Shown here piece by piece: positions 1-11,619 of a stretch of DNA of 47,500 nt. A program made the position numbers and the translations under genes. The stretch's first letter is position 1; each line of letters opens with the position of its first letter. The notes under the pieces are model-generated. The model saw only the letters and a program-made list of their open reading frames with translations, was not told the origin of the DNA and ran no database searches. The stretch comes from Tubiluchus corallicola (Eukaryota > Priapulida > Priapulimorpha > Priapulimorphida > Tubiluchidae), in contig JAQGDQ010000154.1 in assembly GCA_030141605.1 (NCBI GenBank), forward strand, positions 410,001 to 457,500, written 5' to 3'.

Positions 1-44
1 AACGATAAAAACTCTCCGATTTCCGGGTTCTTTTAATACAATGA

Positions 45-135
45 GTAGTGATGATGATAATGACCACGTGACGTGACGATGATAACGATGTGATGATGAT
101 GATGACGACGATAGTGATGATAATGAAAATGACCA
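45..135. repeat. degenerate GATGATGA tract
   Basis: GATGATGAT and GACGAT units, irregular. The Met/Thr-rich frame at 90-353 starts in it. Confidence 0.7.
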
Positions 136-839
136 TCACGTTAATGCTCCAGTTGTTACATACTCTTTGGTCAGGTAACTTTCCTTTTTCTATACAAAAT
201 GGCGGTATGTTTCGAACATGTCTGTGTCCTGAATTCTGCAAAACAGTCGGCCATTTCGATCAACCCTTGTGGCCAACCATCCAACAGTCAATAAGTTTTG
301 TTATCCTGCAGTTGCTTAGTTGCTCTTTCGTCAGGCGCCCAAGTTTTTGTTAGTAAATTGTCTAAGCGGCCTTTTTGGTCGAGTTATTCTGACTCGAGCG
401 AAACATGTGCATGAAAAATTGCAACACAAGAAAAAAATGGTTTAAATAAATAATCAATTAATTAGAGGTACGCACATATAAAATTAATCGTCTTCAGCTT
501 TCAGATTTAATAAGAAGATGACTTGATAATTCCATTTACTGTTCTATTATGCCGTGTTAATTACGACCCCTTTAACGTATTACACAGCTTCCAAACATAA
601 TCAGCAGGAATATTATGTTTGCTTATTCTGGCCTTTCTACGTAGATTATTCACTAATAATTTGAAGTAAAGGAAACAAATAAAATCTATTTCCCATCATA
701 CAGATATTTTCCATAACCTTCCACAACTTTTGAAACTATGATTTTCCCACTTACGGCTCAATTTGTGTTATGTATATGTAGACTATCTTTTCTAGTTTAC
801 GTAACATTAAACGAAAAGTGTCCCAAGTTATTACACATT

Positions 840-1095
840 ATTTATATGCACCTCTCTCAGCGGTAACCTCTTAATTACCCCTGACACATTAATTTACCAG
901 TAATTAACAGCTAAAATGAACCACGTCTGTTTATCGGCGAAGCTGACGAAATTGTGTAGCGCTTCTTATTAAAGGCTCAAACAGGATTAATCCTTGGTGC
1001 TTAATTCATCTATAAACGCTCTCACTATATGCACACGCTTGCATCTCTAGTGAATTCCATCGTGAGCGATGGGATTCCCTTCAAACGAAGTCAAT
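840..1095. promoter_or_regulatory. candidate regulatory block with palindromic GGATTAATCC
   Basis: This stretch is less AT-rich than its surroundings and carries many homeodomain cores: TTAATTACC at 871, TAATTTACC at 890, AGTAATTAAC at 899 and the 12-bp palindrome AGGATTAATCCT at 983-994. That palindrome fuses two TAATCC sites, the type bound by Otx/Pitx-class (K50) homeodomains. Function is inferred from site density only. Confidence 0.3.
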
Positions 1096-1627
1096 TAATA
1101 GATAATACACTCCTAATTATTGGTTTATTATAATTTAAAAATTCATGATTTTCGTTCTCCCCCATGGTACGACTATAATTGCAAAATTATGTGCTTCAGA
1201 ATCAGTAGTTAATAGGTTGCAAGTACGAGCTACCTGCTTGTGTGACCTCTAACTGCAAATATAACTATAATATGTGAACAGATATCAATAACAAACGAAT
1301 TAATATAGGTGTGTCATTAAGTTATTAATGAGACGAAGCTTTCACTTTGAGTAGTAAGTAAGTATTCTTGAGCTTTATAATTTGTGTTTTGAGTTTGACT
1401 TTACATATCACTTACTGATGAGGATAAACTGGAACTTTTGCTAAGCAGTGATGATTATGATGTTAGCAGCAAAGTTTTTTATTAAATGCTTTAAAAAAAG
1501 AAACTCTAAACACTAATGAGTTTTGTTTTCAAAACAACAAATTTGTTTTTCTTTAAATATATTGTTTTTATGTAAAATGTATGATGATGCTCAGCCAAAC
1601 GTTTAGGTTTATTGTGTTTGTGTAGGT

Positions 1628-1877
1628 ATTGTATTGTATTGTATTGCATTGCATTGCATTGCATTGCATTGCATTGCATTGCATTGCATTGCATTGCATT
1701 GCATTGCATTGCATTGCATTGCATTGCATTGCATTGCATTGCATTGCATTGCATTGCATTGCATTGCATTGTATTGTATTGTATTGTATTGTATTGTATT
1801 GTATTGTATTGTATTGTATTGTATTGTATTGTATTGTATTGTGTTGTGTTGTATTGTATTGTATTGTACTGTACTGT
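1628..1877. repeat. zoned pentanucleotide microsatellite (ATTGY)50
   Basis: Exactly 50 five-base units in zones: 3 ATTGT, 25 ATTGC, 15 ATTGT, 2 GTTGT, 3 ATTGT, 2 ACTGT. There are no interruptions inside the large zones. Long open frames on both strands here are repeat translations. Confidence 0.97.
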
Positions 1878-2646
1878 ACCACTGAAAGAAGGTTTCGTCA
1901 AAATGCGATTGTTTGCATTATTAATTTCATGAATGCAGGAAGAAAATATAAACGAGCAGAGAAAGGAAAAGAAAAAACAAAATAGAGAAAAAGACAAGAA
2001 GAAATATGGAAAGAAGGAGAAATCTTGAGAGAAATAAGGAGATTGAACTTTTTAAATTTTTATTTTTATACTAAAATTATGTTTGCCATGACCTGGTGTA
2101 CATTCACAAGTGCATACATTCACGGCGTATGTTGGCAATGATACGCTGAAGCTTTAGTGGTTGCAGATGACAAGCGACAGTAATGCTGGGGGGAGGGGGG
2201 GATTTTACCTCGACCAAACTTCCATGTTTAGATTAAAATAGTTTACTAAGTATACGGTTGTGAGTGAATGTGAAATTTGTAGTTTGATTAGTAAAATCGA
2301 ATGGGAACTGTTTATGTTCTTTTAATATTGAAAATCACCGTGTAGCTAAAAAACAAACCTCGAGAAAATTCTGATTTACCGCGTCTGATTCAAATCAGAC
2401 TCACCAAATGAACAGCCGCTCTTTGTCTCATGACCCAATATGCTGTACCTTTATAAAACAATAAGACATTTAAGAGTTATTGACTAGATGCCTTTCTTTT
2501 ATAGTCATATAAGGATAAAAATAGTAGTAATACCCTAGTGAAGCAGCTACGTAACAGAGATATTAGGTAGAGACGTCCTGCATAAGTACTAAATGGCAAT
2601 CCATCTTATATACATAATTTTTGTTTCATCTTAAATATATCGCATT

Positions 2647-2718
2647 ATTTTATTATTATTATTATATTGTATTGTATTATTATTATTATTATTGTTATTA
2701 TTATTGTTATTATTACTA

Positions 2719-2813
<95 letters not shown>

Positions 2814-2824
2814 GTTGTTGTTAT
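2647..2824. repeat. (TTA)n microsatellite
   Basis: About 178 bp of TTA units with occasional TTG and ACTATTG interruptions near the left side and three TTG at the right end. Confidence 0.95.
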
Positions 2825-3179
2825 TTAAAGACTTGTTAAATACTCCAATTGATTTTTCGTGAATACTTGACATGTGGTACTAGATCGGGGAGCAAGGCAT
2901 CAAATTATGAGTAATGCTATGTTGCATAACGGAGGTACCTAAGGTGAATAGATGCATTGGTTATGTTATTGTACGAGAAAAACTCAGCCCCTTATTGAAA
3001 GTTTAGTTACAATGCAGTTACATTGTTGGTCTGAGAAATTATAGAAAAGAAATTAAAGGAAGAGAGAATAATACACATTTTACTAAACAACATAGAGTAA
3101 TGGCTTCCACATAGGGACTAATGTAATGGCTTCCACATGTGTGTAATTTATCAGGAAAAAGCCTTTTCATTTCTAAACT

Positions 3180-3530
3180 TTGCCCACCCCCCTCTGTCTA
3201 AACAATCTAAAAACAACGCCAGGCTAGTGTTTTGTTTCGGTTGGTCGTCTCCAGCTTCAGTAGAACTCATGGGGTAGATAGTATCTAAATTGCTGAGCAA
3301 TTACCCCGCAACCATTCCGCCCATATGTCGAAATGTAAACAGTTTGCTTTACTGAGCGTGATAAGTGCCACTTTACACTGTCGAATTAGCAACAGCGTTG
3401 CATAACGTAAGCTCCTCTGCTCCGCCCGTACATGCTAGACTGACAATTAGTAATTAAGAATTATCTCGAGTTGCGATTTCCTGATCTTCGCCCTACAGAT
3501 CGGCTACAAAGATTTAGGAAGTAAGAAACA
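3180..3530. promoter_or_regulatory. candidate regulatory block
   Basis: A 350-bp complex, less AT-rich stretch with GCAATTACCCCGC, CAATTAGTAATTAAG and CCGCCC words, clearly unlike the simple AT-rich DNA on both sides. No ORF is seen. The role is inferred. Confidence 0.22.
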
Positions 3531-4638
3531 TTAGTAAATGGCCCAATTTTTGTCACCAATCGCATTGCTCTTAAATTGTTTAAGGCTTATTATTACAGCA
3601 TATTATAAAATAAAAATAATTATCATTCTATACATATATAAAGCTAGAATAGCAGATTAATATTTAAAATTAATAAAGTGGTCAATAACTTAACAAGAAT
3701 TACAAACTCTGGTGAAATTTTAAATTCTTATATAACATTATTTTTACTATGAACACAATGGTCGAAAGACTATAGCGTTTATACAACAAGTATTCGAACA
3801 ACCAATAATAAGCACTCTTTCAAAGATCATGCATATTACTCGATTTTGTTCTGCAGTAAAACTACTAATAGTATGTTGAAAAATTGTGCACAGAAATCAC
3901 GGCTGAATTTTGCTAACTAGTTCCAAACATTTTTAATGATAAAGAACGTATCCGAACGTATGACATTTTGAGCAGCTTAGGATACAGCGCACAATGTTAA
4001 CAATGGAGATAAGCATGATTGACGAAAATTTTAATCAGTTTCTTAAAAAATCTCTTATAGAGTAGCAGCAGTATCTATTAGATATAGGCTTACTATCTGA
4101 TGCAATTATTATCTATTTGCTTTTATTCTTACTTAAAGCTTAAATTAATTTCTTCTGCTTCATTTATCTAACTAGGCCAAGACTCCAAGTTTAACAAGCA
4201 CTTTGAAACATCTAACTACGTACTCGAGTATGAATTTATCATGTAGCACGTAGAAATGTTCAACGGAGCTCACACAAAGGCAATTTCATTGTCAAAATTT
4301 CGCACTCTGACGCCTAATACGTCTACTCCTTCCCCACTGCAGACTCAATTCTTCACAAAGCCAAGTCGCCTTAATTAGCAGCCATTTTGACTTTGTAAAT
4401 AGAACTGGCGGTGTGAGAAGCGAGGAATGTGAATTCGTCTGTTCAAGATTCTACACGCTACCTATTACTAAACGGTTGTGTTACTCGCTAAAAGTGTTTC
4501 TACTGGAGTTATAACTAAGTTTTTTATTTTGTTTTGAGCACGACTGCTGCGTTCAGCACTATGTGAATGAAATTACACTTTGAACAAAAGGAGGTTTCGA
4601 AAATTTTAGATTTAACTTCACTCTCAACAATAACACGC

Positions 4639-4640
<2 letters not shown>

Positions 4641-4693
<53 letters not shown>

Positions 4694-4702
4694 CTCTCTT
4701 TT
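4641..4702. repeat. (CT)n microsatellite
   Basis: Uninterrupted CT dinucleotides for about 48 bp, then CT with single interruptions. Confidence 0.95.
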
Positions 4703-4769
4703 GAATAATGAGCATAGCTAAACTATCACCTTAATTGTCAGTCAAATTATAGTTTTGTATTAATAGTTT

Positions 4770-5130
4770 ACAGGTTCATAGACATAGGTATATATAGATG
4801 CAGATATGTACATAGGCACACATACAATAGATACAGAAGCAGACATAGACAAAAATTTTGAAATGGACATATATGTAGAGCATAGACATAGTCGTGCACA
4901 AACATAGACGTAGTCATACACGTGAGGCTAAAACATAGGACATAGGCACAAACATAGATATAGACATAGAACATAGGCTCAAACATAGATACAGACATCG
5001 AACGTAGACATAAACACAGATATAGACATAGATCTTAGACATAAACATAAATGTAGACATAGAACATAAGCATAAACATGGATATAGATACAAAATACAG
5101 GCATACATTGACATAGATATAAACATAATT
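4770..5130. repeat. degenerate ACATAG hexanucleotide array
   Basis: ACATAGACATA-like words recur throughout, with variants ATATAG, GCATAA and ACATAC. Two minus-strand frames rich in Tyr, Val and Cys are translations of this repeat. Confidence 0.8.
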
Positions 5131-5642
5131 ATATATAACCGTATCGATGTAGCTTACACGACATACAGGCGTAGAAATGAAAATATTGCGTCCTTATCTT
5201 TATTAGTTTCTTGTGTCGCCAGTTTCCAGTTTAAAATTTGAACTATTGAAAACCCACATACATTGTGAAATTAACAACTATCTAATCTTATGCAGGTTCG
5301 AAGTCACCAAACATGATGCATTCAAAAACAAAAACGCAACTTTAATGATGTTGTCTGCCGCATATTAACTTAGTAAAATAGTAAGAAGTTTTAAGAGAAA
5401 ACATTTATTTATTCTGTGCTTGGTATGGAAGTAATATTTTTTCATAAAAAATTGTTTGGTTTATATAAACAGTGTAAACTTTTAAAATATATGTTTCTAT
5501 TTTAAAACATGTGCTTATTTCCTATGTTCGCTATTATGTTTCTGTCAATTGCAGCTTTTTACCACATGAAAAACTGCGTCATCTTTTGTACCTATTTACT
5601 TGTGACTCCCAAAATTACTGCAGTTTTTATATTTATATTGAT

Positions 5643-5685
5643 ATTTAGTAGTAGTAGTGATTTTGTAGTAGTAGTAGTAGTAATT
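5643..5685. repeat. short TAG trinucleotide repeats
   Basis: Two short runs of TAG/AGT (GTAGTAGTAGTGA and GTAGTAGTAGTAGTAGTAA) in AT-rich DNA. Confidence 0.8.
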
Positions 5686-6898
5686 TTATTAATACAGTAA
5701 ATAAATCCTTACAACGAATTTTACAAAAAAGTCCTCTAAAAACGACCAGCAGACGAAGCAAAGGGCAGCTGTATATTTAAACTATATTTAAATCGATAAC
5801 AATATTTTCAATGGCAATTATCGATACAAGTTTAAAATCATATGAGTACATTTACACATGGACATAATGTTATTCCAATTTTCAAAAAAGTTTTTTAAAT
5901 TGGCAAAGTCCAAACTGTTAATTTTTTTCCTCATTTCCTCTATCCTAGTAAAGTCACACACAAATGATTTTCAGTCTGTACACTCCCACAGGTGCACAAC
6001 CTCTGATTTTGTAGGATTCTTGACATGCATATAAATGCAAAAAAATGTAATAAATGTTAATACAAAATAGAAATTGTACAATATTTGTAAACGTAGTAGT
6101 ATGTTAACAAAGTGTAAAGCATCGTTTGAAGCTCTTCACTACTGAAACTACTTATAACTCGTTCCTCATAAATAATGAAATACGACTCGCTGCAAGTAAA
6201 GCAGTATTACAAAATTGATAAGATTATTTACTGAATGCACAGAAATTCTCTTTTTTTAATACAGGCACTTAAAAGCATTTGAAACAACTGTACCCCATAT
6301 TCAGCTACGTATTGTGTTATAATTTGGCAATAACTTCCCATTTAAAGACAAAACGCCCACATTCTTACAGTCTAGTACTAGGTACATCGATTTCAGTGCA
6401 GCAGCTGCAATGCTATTTACCATGGCAAAACATCCAGACACTTTAAAGTAACAATTTGTGAACATTTGGGTATTTCATTTAGAACTGTCAATAAGTAAAA
6501 AGATTCTCCTCAAGCATTAATAACCATATTTGTGCCTTTGGCCACATAGCTGATTTTAATCATTTCAGATACAAGAGCTGCAAATTACTGGGACTTATTA
6601 ATAAATGAAAGTTTATCTATGTACCCTGCTAAGCCTTCTTTTAATGAACAAGACAGTTCAATTCTTTTAACTTTATTTTCACTTAGCGATTTGTAAATGT
6701 CAATTTCTTTTCTTCAGATCTGCTTAATCATTACCTATTAATTTGGGCTTTAGTGAATACATAATTAGTGCATAAGTTACTGTATTAATTTCTTTACTGG
6801 CCTGCTTATTCGTTATGTATTTGGCTTTTGTTAACTATTTAATTGGTGTATAGTAAGCTTTGCCTATTTAAACTGGTTGTATGTTTATAAATTTTCCA

Positions 6899-6935
6899 CT
6901 GATGATGACATCAGTCGTCTGTCGAAACGTTTGGC
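6899..6935 (+). other. retroelement-type CTGATGA...CGAAACG motif
   Basis: CTGATGATGACATCAGTC, then GTCTGTCGAAACG. GATGAC (6904-6909) can pair with GTCGTC (6914-6919) around ATCA. Such CTGAnGA-stem-GAAAC sequences occur in hammerhead ribozymes and near the ends of several retroelement families (for example Penelope-like). Here extra bases separate the stem from GAAAC, so a functional hammerhead is doubtful. Confidence 0.3.
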
Positions 6936-7979
6936 ATGATTTTAGCTATGTAAAGTAAAAGTTTTAATAAAGTTCTGTTGTTTTAATCGTAAATTTTACC
7001 TAGTGTAGTATGAGGCATAAGACAAAAGACGTGAGACTGAAGTACTAATTCAAAAACGACTATCCTGGTTATTAAGGCTTTAAATAGTTTCTCCATTCAT
7101 CTTGCTATCACTGTTTCGAACGTGTGTATTCCATATACCTAATAAGTCATATCACTAGTATAAGAGTTTGATGGTATTCCTATCAACTTATGTAAAACCT
7201 TTCTAAACTCTACACTCGGTAAATACATATAACTGCATATTTTCATATGTTTACTGGTTATAATATCTTTATTTGTCATTAATGTATATTGATAATCACT
7301 GAAAAAACACTCTACAGAGATGATCAATCAGTTTTAGTTAATAAAAACTCACACTGGTAAATTCAAATGCGCCAGTGCAAGGCAAGAGTAGAAACGAAAT
7401 TTAATGACGACTAAAATTAAAAATTGCTTAATTAATAATAGTAACAATATTATTAGCATCATTTTATTTCGAATATACTTTACATAATTAATTCATAAAA
7501 AAGATTATTACAGGATTAGTATTAAAAAACAACATAACGATTATAAAAAGAATTAATTGACTTAGTATTTCTGATAAAATATATAAGCAGTACATCTTTC
7601 AAATTATGGCCGTGCGTATAAAAATTCTATATTGGCATGTATGTTGTCGTACTGGTTTGATGGTACTTCATATTTGCTTAACATTAATGATTTTAATTTC
7701 TGTTTTAAATGCTGATAGGAGCCATGTTTGTTTAACGTGTAATGGTAAAGAATGTTATAAATGGTGAAATTTATTTTCTAAACGTAGAGGGTACAAGAAT
7801 AAACTCTTTGTTGGTACTAATAATGACTAATGACCAGCCTTCGTTTTTGTCTTGTGCGTCATCTATTTCCATTGTTAATTTGTTATAGAGTTTTCTACCG
7901 CACATGCAGTGCGTAGTCATAAAAGCGATTGGGGAATTTGTTTAATAGCTAATAATTATCACAGAATACTTCACTAAAG

Positions 7980-8320
7980 CTGTGATAACAAGCTACCCGC
8001 TACTGATGTAACCGCTTTATTAAGCATTTTCCAATTTTGTCCGAATTCTCCAAGGACCGCTGGTTCTGTCAGCATCAAATAGATGCGTTCCGCGATTCAT
8101 GAAAGCCCGCACAAACCTTCCAGGCATAGCTAAGCGATACGGCGACTTGTACAAAGTGGCAATTTATTCAAATTTCCAATAAAAAGAATCTCATTTTCGA
8201 CTAATTGGCCAACTCTTTAAATTTTGGCGCATGCGCACTATGATCTATAGATTTACCAGCGCGCTTAATTGCATTATGCGGTTCTCGGCGTTACTCATTA
8301 CGTAATGATTATCATTATGA
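7980..8320. promoter_or_regulatory. candidate regulatory block with NRF1 palindrome and ATTACGTAAT site
   Basis: GCGCATGCGC at 8227-8236 is a perfect NRF1-type palindrome. TCATTACGTAATGA at 8295-8308 is a 14-bp perfect palindrome whose core ATTACGTAAT is the PAR-bZIP/E4BP4 consensus. Several CpG-containing words occur between them. No gene is visible at either side. Confidence 0.3.
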
Positions 8321-8449
8321 ATCAAGTAATCACACTTTTGACAGGATAAATGAATAGATAAAATAAGCAAGAACAACAGAGAGTAATACACGTTTGCTTA
8401 TAATTAAATGATGCTAGGCAATCTATAGGAACCTTATAGACAGATTAGA

Positions 8450-9700
8450 AACACCCCGTCTGGCGGGCGGATGACAAGTGTAGTCTAGGGAGGGGGAGAG
8501 GAAATAACCGAATAATGGTAGAGAAAGTATCTCGTATAAAAAGCGTGAGTTGGGTAGTATCTTACACAAATGGAAGGCGACGCATGCAGACAACTTTAGC
8601 TAAGAGTTGAGACGTTAACCGTTTTTGTTTTCCAACATTTGTCGTACAACAAAAATCGGAAGTGTGTTATGGTTGTCTAATTTTTGTTACCACACACAAA
8701 GTGCTGGTGCTACGCCAACAAAAATAACAGCCAAACAAAAGTTATTGAAAATTTTGCAGCGTTTTGTTGATTTCTGCACTTGAAATTTTGATCTGATTTA
8801 GCCGTGTTTTAAGCAGTGCCCCGTTTTTGGTTACGCCACCGGTAATTGAAGACAAATTTGGTTCTACGAGGTTGGAGTGAAATACCAATCAGGAAGATGA
8901 TTTGTCCTGGGTCCTGCAAGTGGAAATAAAGGAAGTAAAATTGTTTGGGATAATGAGATTGTCCGGTTGTAAAGAGCTCCTCTAACCAGTGCTGACTTAT
9001 TACAAATCTTTTCTGACATGCTATCACGTTTTTCAAGCCTCCTTATCAACTGTTATGTTTTCGGAAAATGCATTAATGTTAACTTTAATTTGATAGAACA
9101 GCGCACACAAACCCTTATTTCCCTAATTACTTTATGCACTCCACTAATTCCTTACAGAAATGATATTGATTTCTTTGCCTCCCCAGACAGGAGGCGAAAA
9201 AAGAGGCTCGCAAATAGCAGCAAATTAAATATTAGTCATTACTTTGGCAGCAAATAACTCGCCAGCATCGTTTTAAATAGCAAATAAACACGCAATTTGC
9301 AGGCTGACGACACGCGCGAAATTGGCTGTCATTGGATTTAAGGCTGGTTCATACGTGCATGAAAATGGGTGAAGTTTCCGGCCAGCTGCACTTGAACCAA
9401 TTCATTGAAATGAAGAATCGAAAAAACGACACAAATTTCTAGCGAGTAAATCTCGCTCGCCTATTTACATGAAACGTTTAGGCGCACGCCGAGAGACCAG
9501 AAATAACTGTCAATTTTTTCTGTGTAACCATAGATGTGAAATCGGTGTGCGTACATGCGCCAGCGGGAGACCATTGGTCAGCGCACCGGGGGTGAGTGGG
9601 CGAGTGAATGGACGAGGCGGAGAAGCCGGGGTCTAATTACCTACACCCCACCGTCCAGTTCTCCTGTAATGCTTGATTGACAGGCCTTGGAATAAAGAAC
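8450..9700. promoter_or_regulatory. candidate regulatory region with isolated TATA box
   Basis: TATAAAAA lies near 8536, downstream of a G-rich tract (8470-8503). From 9090 to 9700 the DNA is less AT-rich and complex, with repeated AGCAAAT words, AAATAAACA (forkhead-like) near 9281, TCTAATTACC near 9631 and TGATTGACAG (PBX-MEIS/PREP type) at 9674-9683. Short ORFs here (up to 79 codons) resemble nothing known. It could be an enhancer cluster or the promoter of an unrecognised transcript. Confidence 0.28.
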
Positions 9701-11040
9701 AACTGTCAACCGTGTTCATTGATTCAACATCCACAATCATATACTACAACTTTGCAATTGTTCGTAGTCACTTCACTAAACTATGACTGACATCTCTGTC
9801 AGCCGTCAGTTTTGTAGAGGGAATGTTTTTCTCTACCCTGATTTGAGTATGCAAGAAACATCACTTAGGGTGTCTGCAGTAGGTCTGTCCTTGGCCTTTG
9901 CAATTCTATCTATCTGGCTACTGAGTAGCTTAATAGGCCTAACAAGTTTGGACGTTGTTCATTTTAACCATGTTTTGTGTATGACAAGATAAAGAGAGAT
10001 ACCATTGTGAGAGAATTATGGTCACTCCCTGTAGTACAATAGTATAAGCACTAACGGTCTGGCGTAAAAATATTTTCTTTTGTTGCAGGAATTCTGCATC
10101 TTTAAGTTGTAACTTGGAAAATGTACTTGTAGGTGGTAATTAGTCACAAGCTAATAGTACTTGCTGACTAGCTGTTCAAGTGATTACGTTTTATAGTAAT
10201 ATTACGTAATAGATGGTCAGTAATAATTTATGTAAAACACTTAATATCTTGTTTACTTGTTTTAGAGCACCAGGATGTTAATTATATGCTAACTTGTCGC
10301 GGTAAGTTGATTTTAATCAAGTTTGCTAATATTTTGTTAGATAATTTAGTTTGTCACGTGATTATTTAACTTTAGAAAATTGTTATCAATGTCAGTTAAG
10401 AAGGTAATAATAAGTAATACAATGCTAGTATAGCTATTGTAAGTTGTTAACAATGACATGTAAATACAGTCATTATAGAGTCATCAACTGTTATAGCCCT
10501 GCAAATAGAGGGCGCATGTATATATGTATAAGTTTATATGCTCTAAATAAAGAGTTATAATAATAATAATAATAACAACAATAATAATAATAATAAGTAT
10601 CCTTTGTGTTTTTAACAGTATGATGTGCATTTGTAAGACGACTATAATATGAGAGGGAAGACCAGTTTTACTATTCAAATCATGAAGTTCGTGATGCAAA
10701 ATAGCGAATTATTATTTTTCAGGCTTTCAAATTACGAATATTTTTATAATAGTAAAACGAATGAACGTTACGAATGCAAATTCCAATTTATGTGATAAAA
10801 TGACTATTATGGAACCTGCATACTTTCGCAAAAACACGATTTGGTTGTTGTTCGGTTAATGCGCATCAAATCAATGGTATTTACCGTTTAAGCTTTAGTT
10901 GGCTTAACAGCAAAGCGAAAATAAAGCCAAATACTTTACAAATATTTAATCATTTCTTGTAAGTAATGAAGAGACGTCGTCTCTAATATATCTGTCGCAC
11001 ACAAACATAATACATGCATTAATTACTTATTTAAGCAATC
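9700..11040. other. AT-rich DNA; palindrome TATTACGTAATA
   Basis: No gene recognised. TATTACGTAATA at 10200-10211 is a perfect palindrome with the PAR-bZIP/E4BP4 core ATTACGTAAT. The ORF at 9783-9992 (69 codons) has no known similarity. Confidence 0.55.
10557..10596. repeat. short ATA trinucleotide repeat
   Basis: About 40 bp of ATA/ATAACA units. Confidence 0.85.
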
Positions 11041-11104
11041 GTCGGGGCGGATCTAGGAAAAGGAGGGGTGTTGGCTGAAAAACGATTATAAGCAATTTTA
11101 AGAA

Positions 11105-11615
11105 ATTAAAGAAAGGGACACGTCGTTTAACATGTTGCGTTTATTTTTACTGTTATCACTTAAACTTAGAAAAATATAGCAAAGAAATTTACACAAAACC
11201 TGTCTATAAAGCGTAAAGTTAATTTATACTACCGCTGTAGAGAAATTTTCGAGCGCAGAGTTACCGTGGTGGCCGCCATGTACTTGAAAATTATGGCGCA
11301 ACCTTTCGTAAGTGAATCGTGTCTTTTCGTAAGCATGCGCTGCTTAAGTTAATTCAAACTTTTGCAGCTTACGTCGTAAAATTGGCTATATACTTTTTTA
11401 TATAAAAACTCATTGTAGTTTTTAACGGAATATGGCAGTGCCATGCTTTTCTTCAAATGAACGACGTAATTGGTGGAAGAATGAGCGTTCAAAATTGGAG
11501 CATTTGAGCTTGAAACGATCACGACATTAAAGTGATTTTACTAATTACGCGAGGCTTTCATAACACTTTTATTACTAAATCATTCTAGCATTTCTCGTGA
11601 ACATTGAAATAAGCC
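11105..11615 (+). repeat. interspersed repeat family A, copy 1
   Basis: About 510 bp alignable, with small indels, to 17455-17975. Shared landmarks in order are TTACTGTTATCACTTAAA, TTAGAAAAATATA, AAAGTTAATTTATAC, a GTGGTNGCCGCC block, ACGTAATTGGTGGA, GCAGTGCCATGCTTTTCTT or its variant, and TAATTAC. Just upstream at 11041-11075, GGGGCGGATCTAGG followed by AGGGGTG resembles the ends of some hAT-like elements. No ORF is retained. I cannot name the family. Confidence 0.75.
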
Positions 11616-11619
11616 TAAC

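Larger units (their letters stand above)
1100..7975. other. upstream AT-rich DNA without recognised genes
   Basis: Apart from the simple repeats, the block at 3.18-3.53 kb and the motif at 6899-6935, I see no exon, RNA gene or mobile element here. ORFs are all under 100 codons or derive from repeats. Confidence 0.6.

Noticed and set aside
1506-1997. Long ORFs on both strands over the pentanucleotide array
   Set aside because: They are translations of ATTGY repeats, open because the unit has no stop in several frames.
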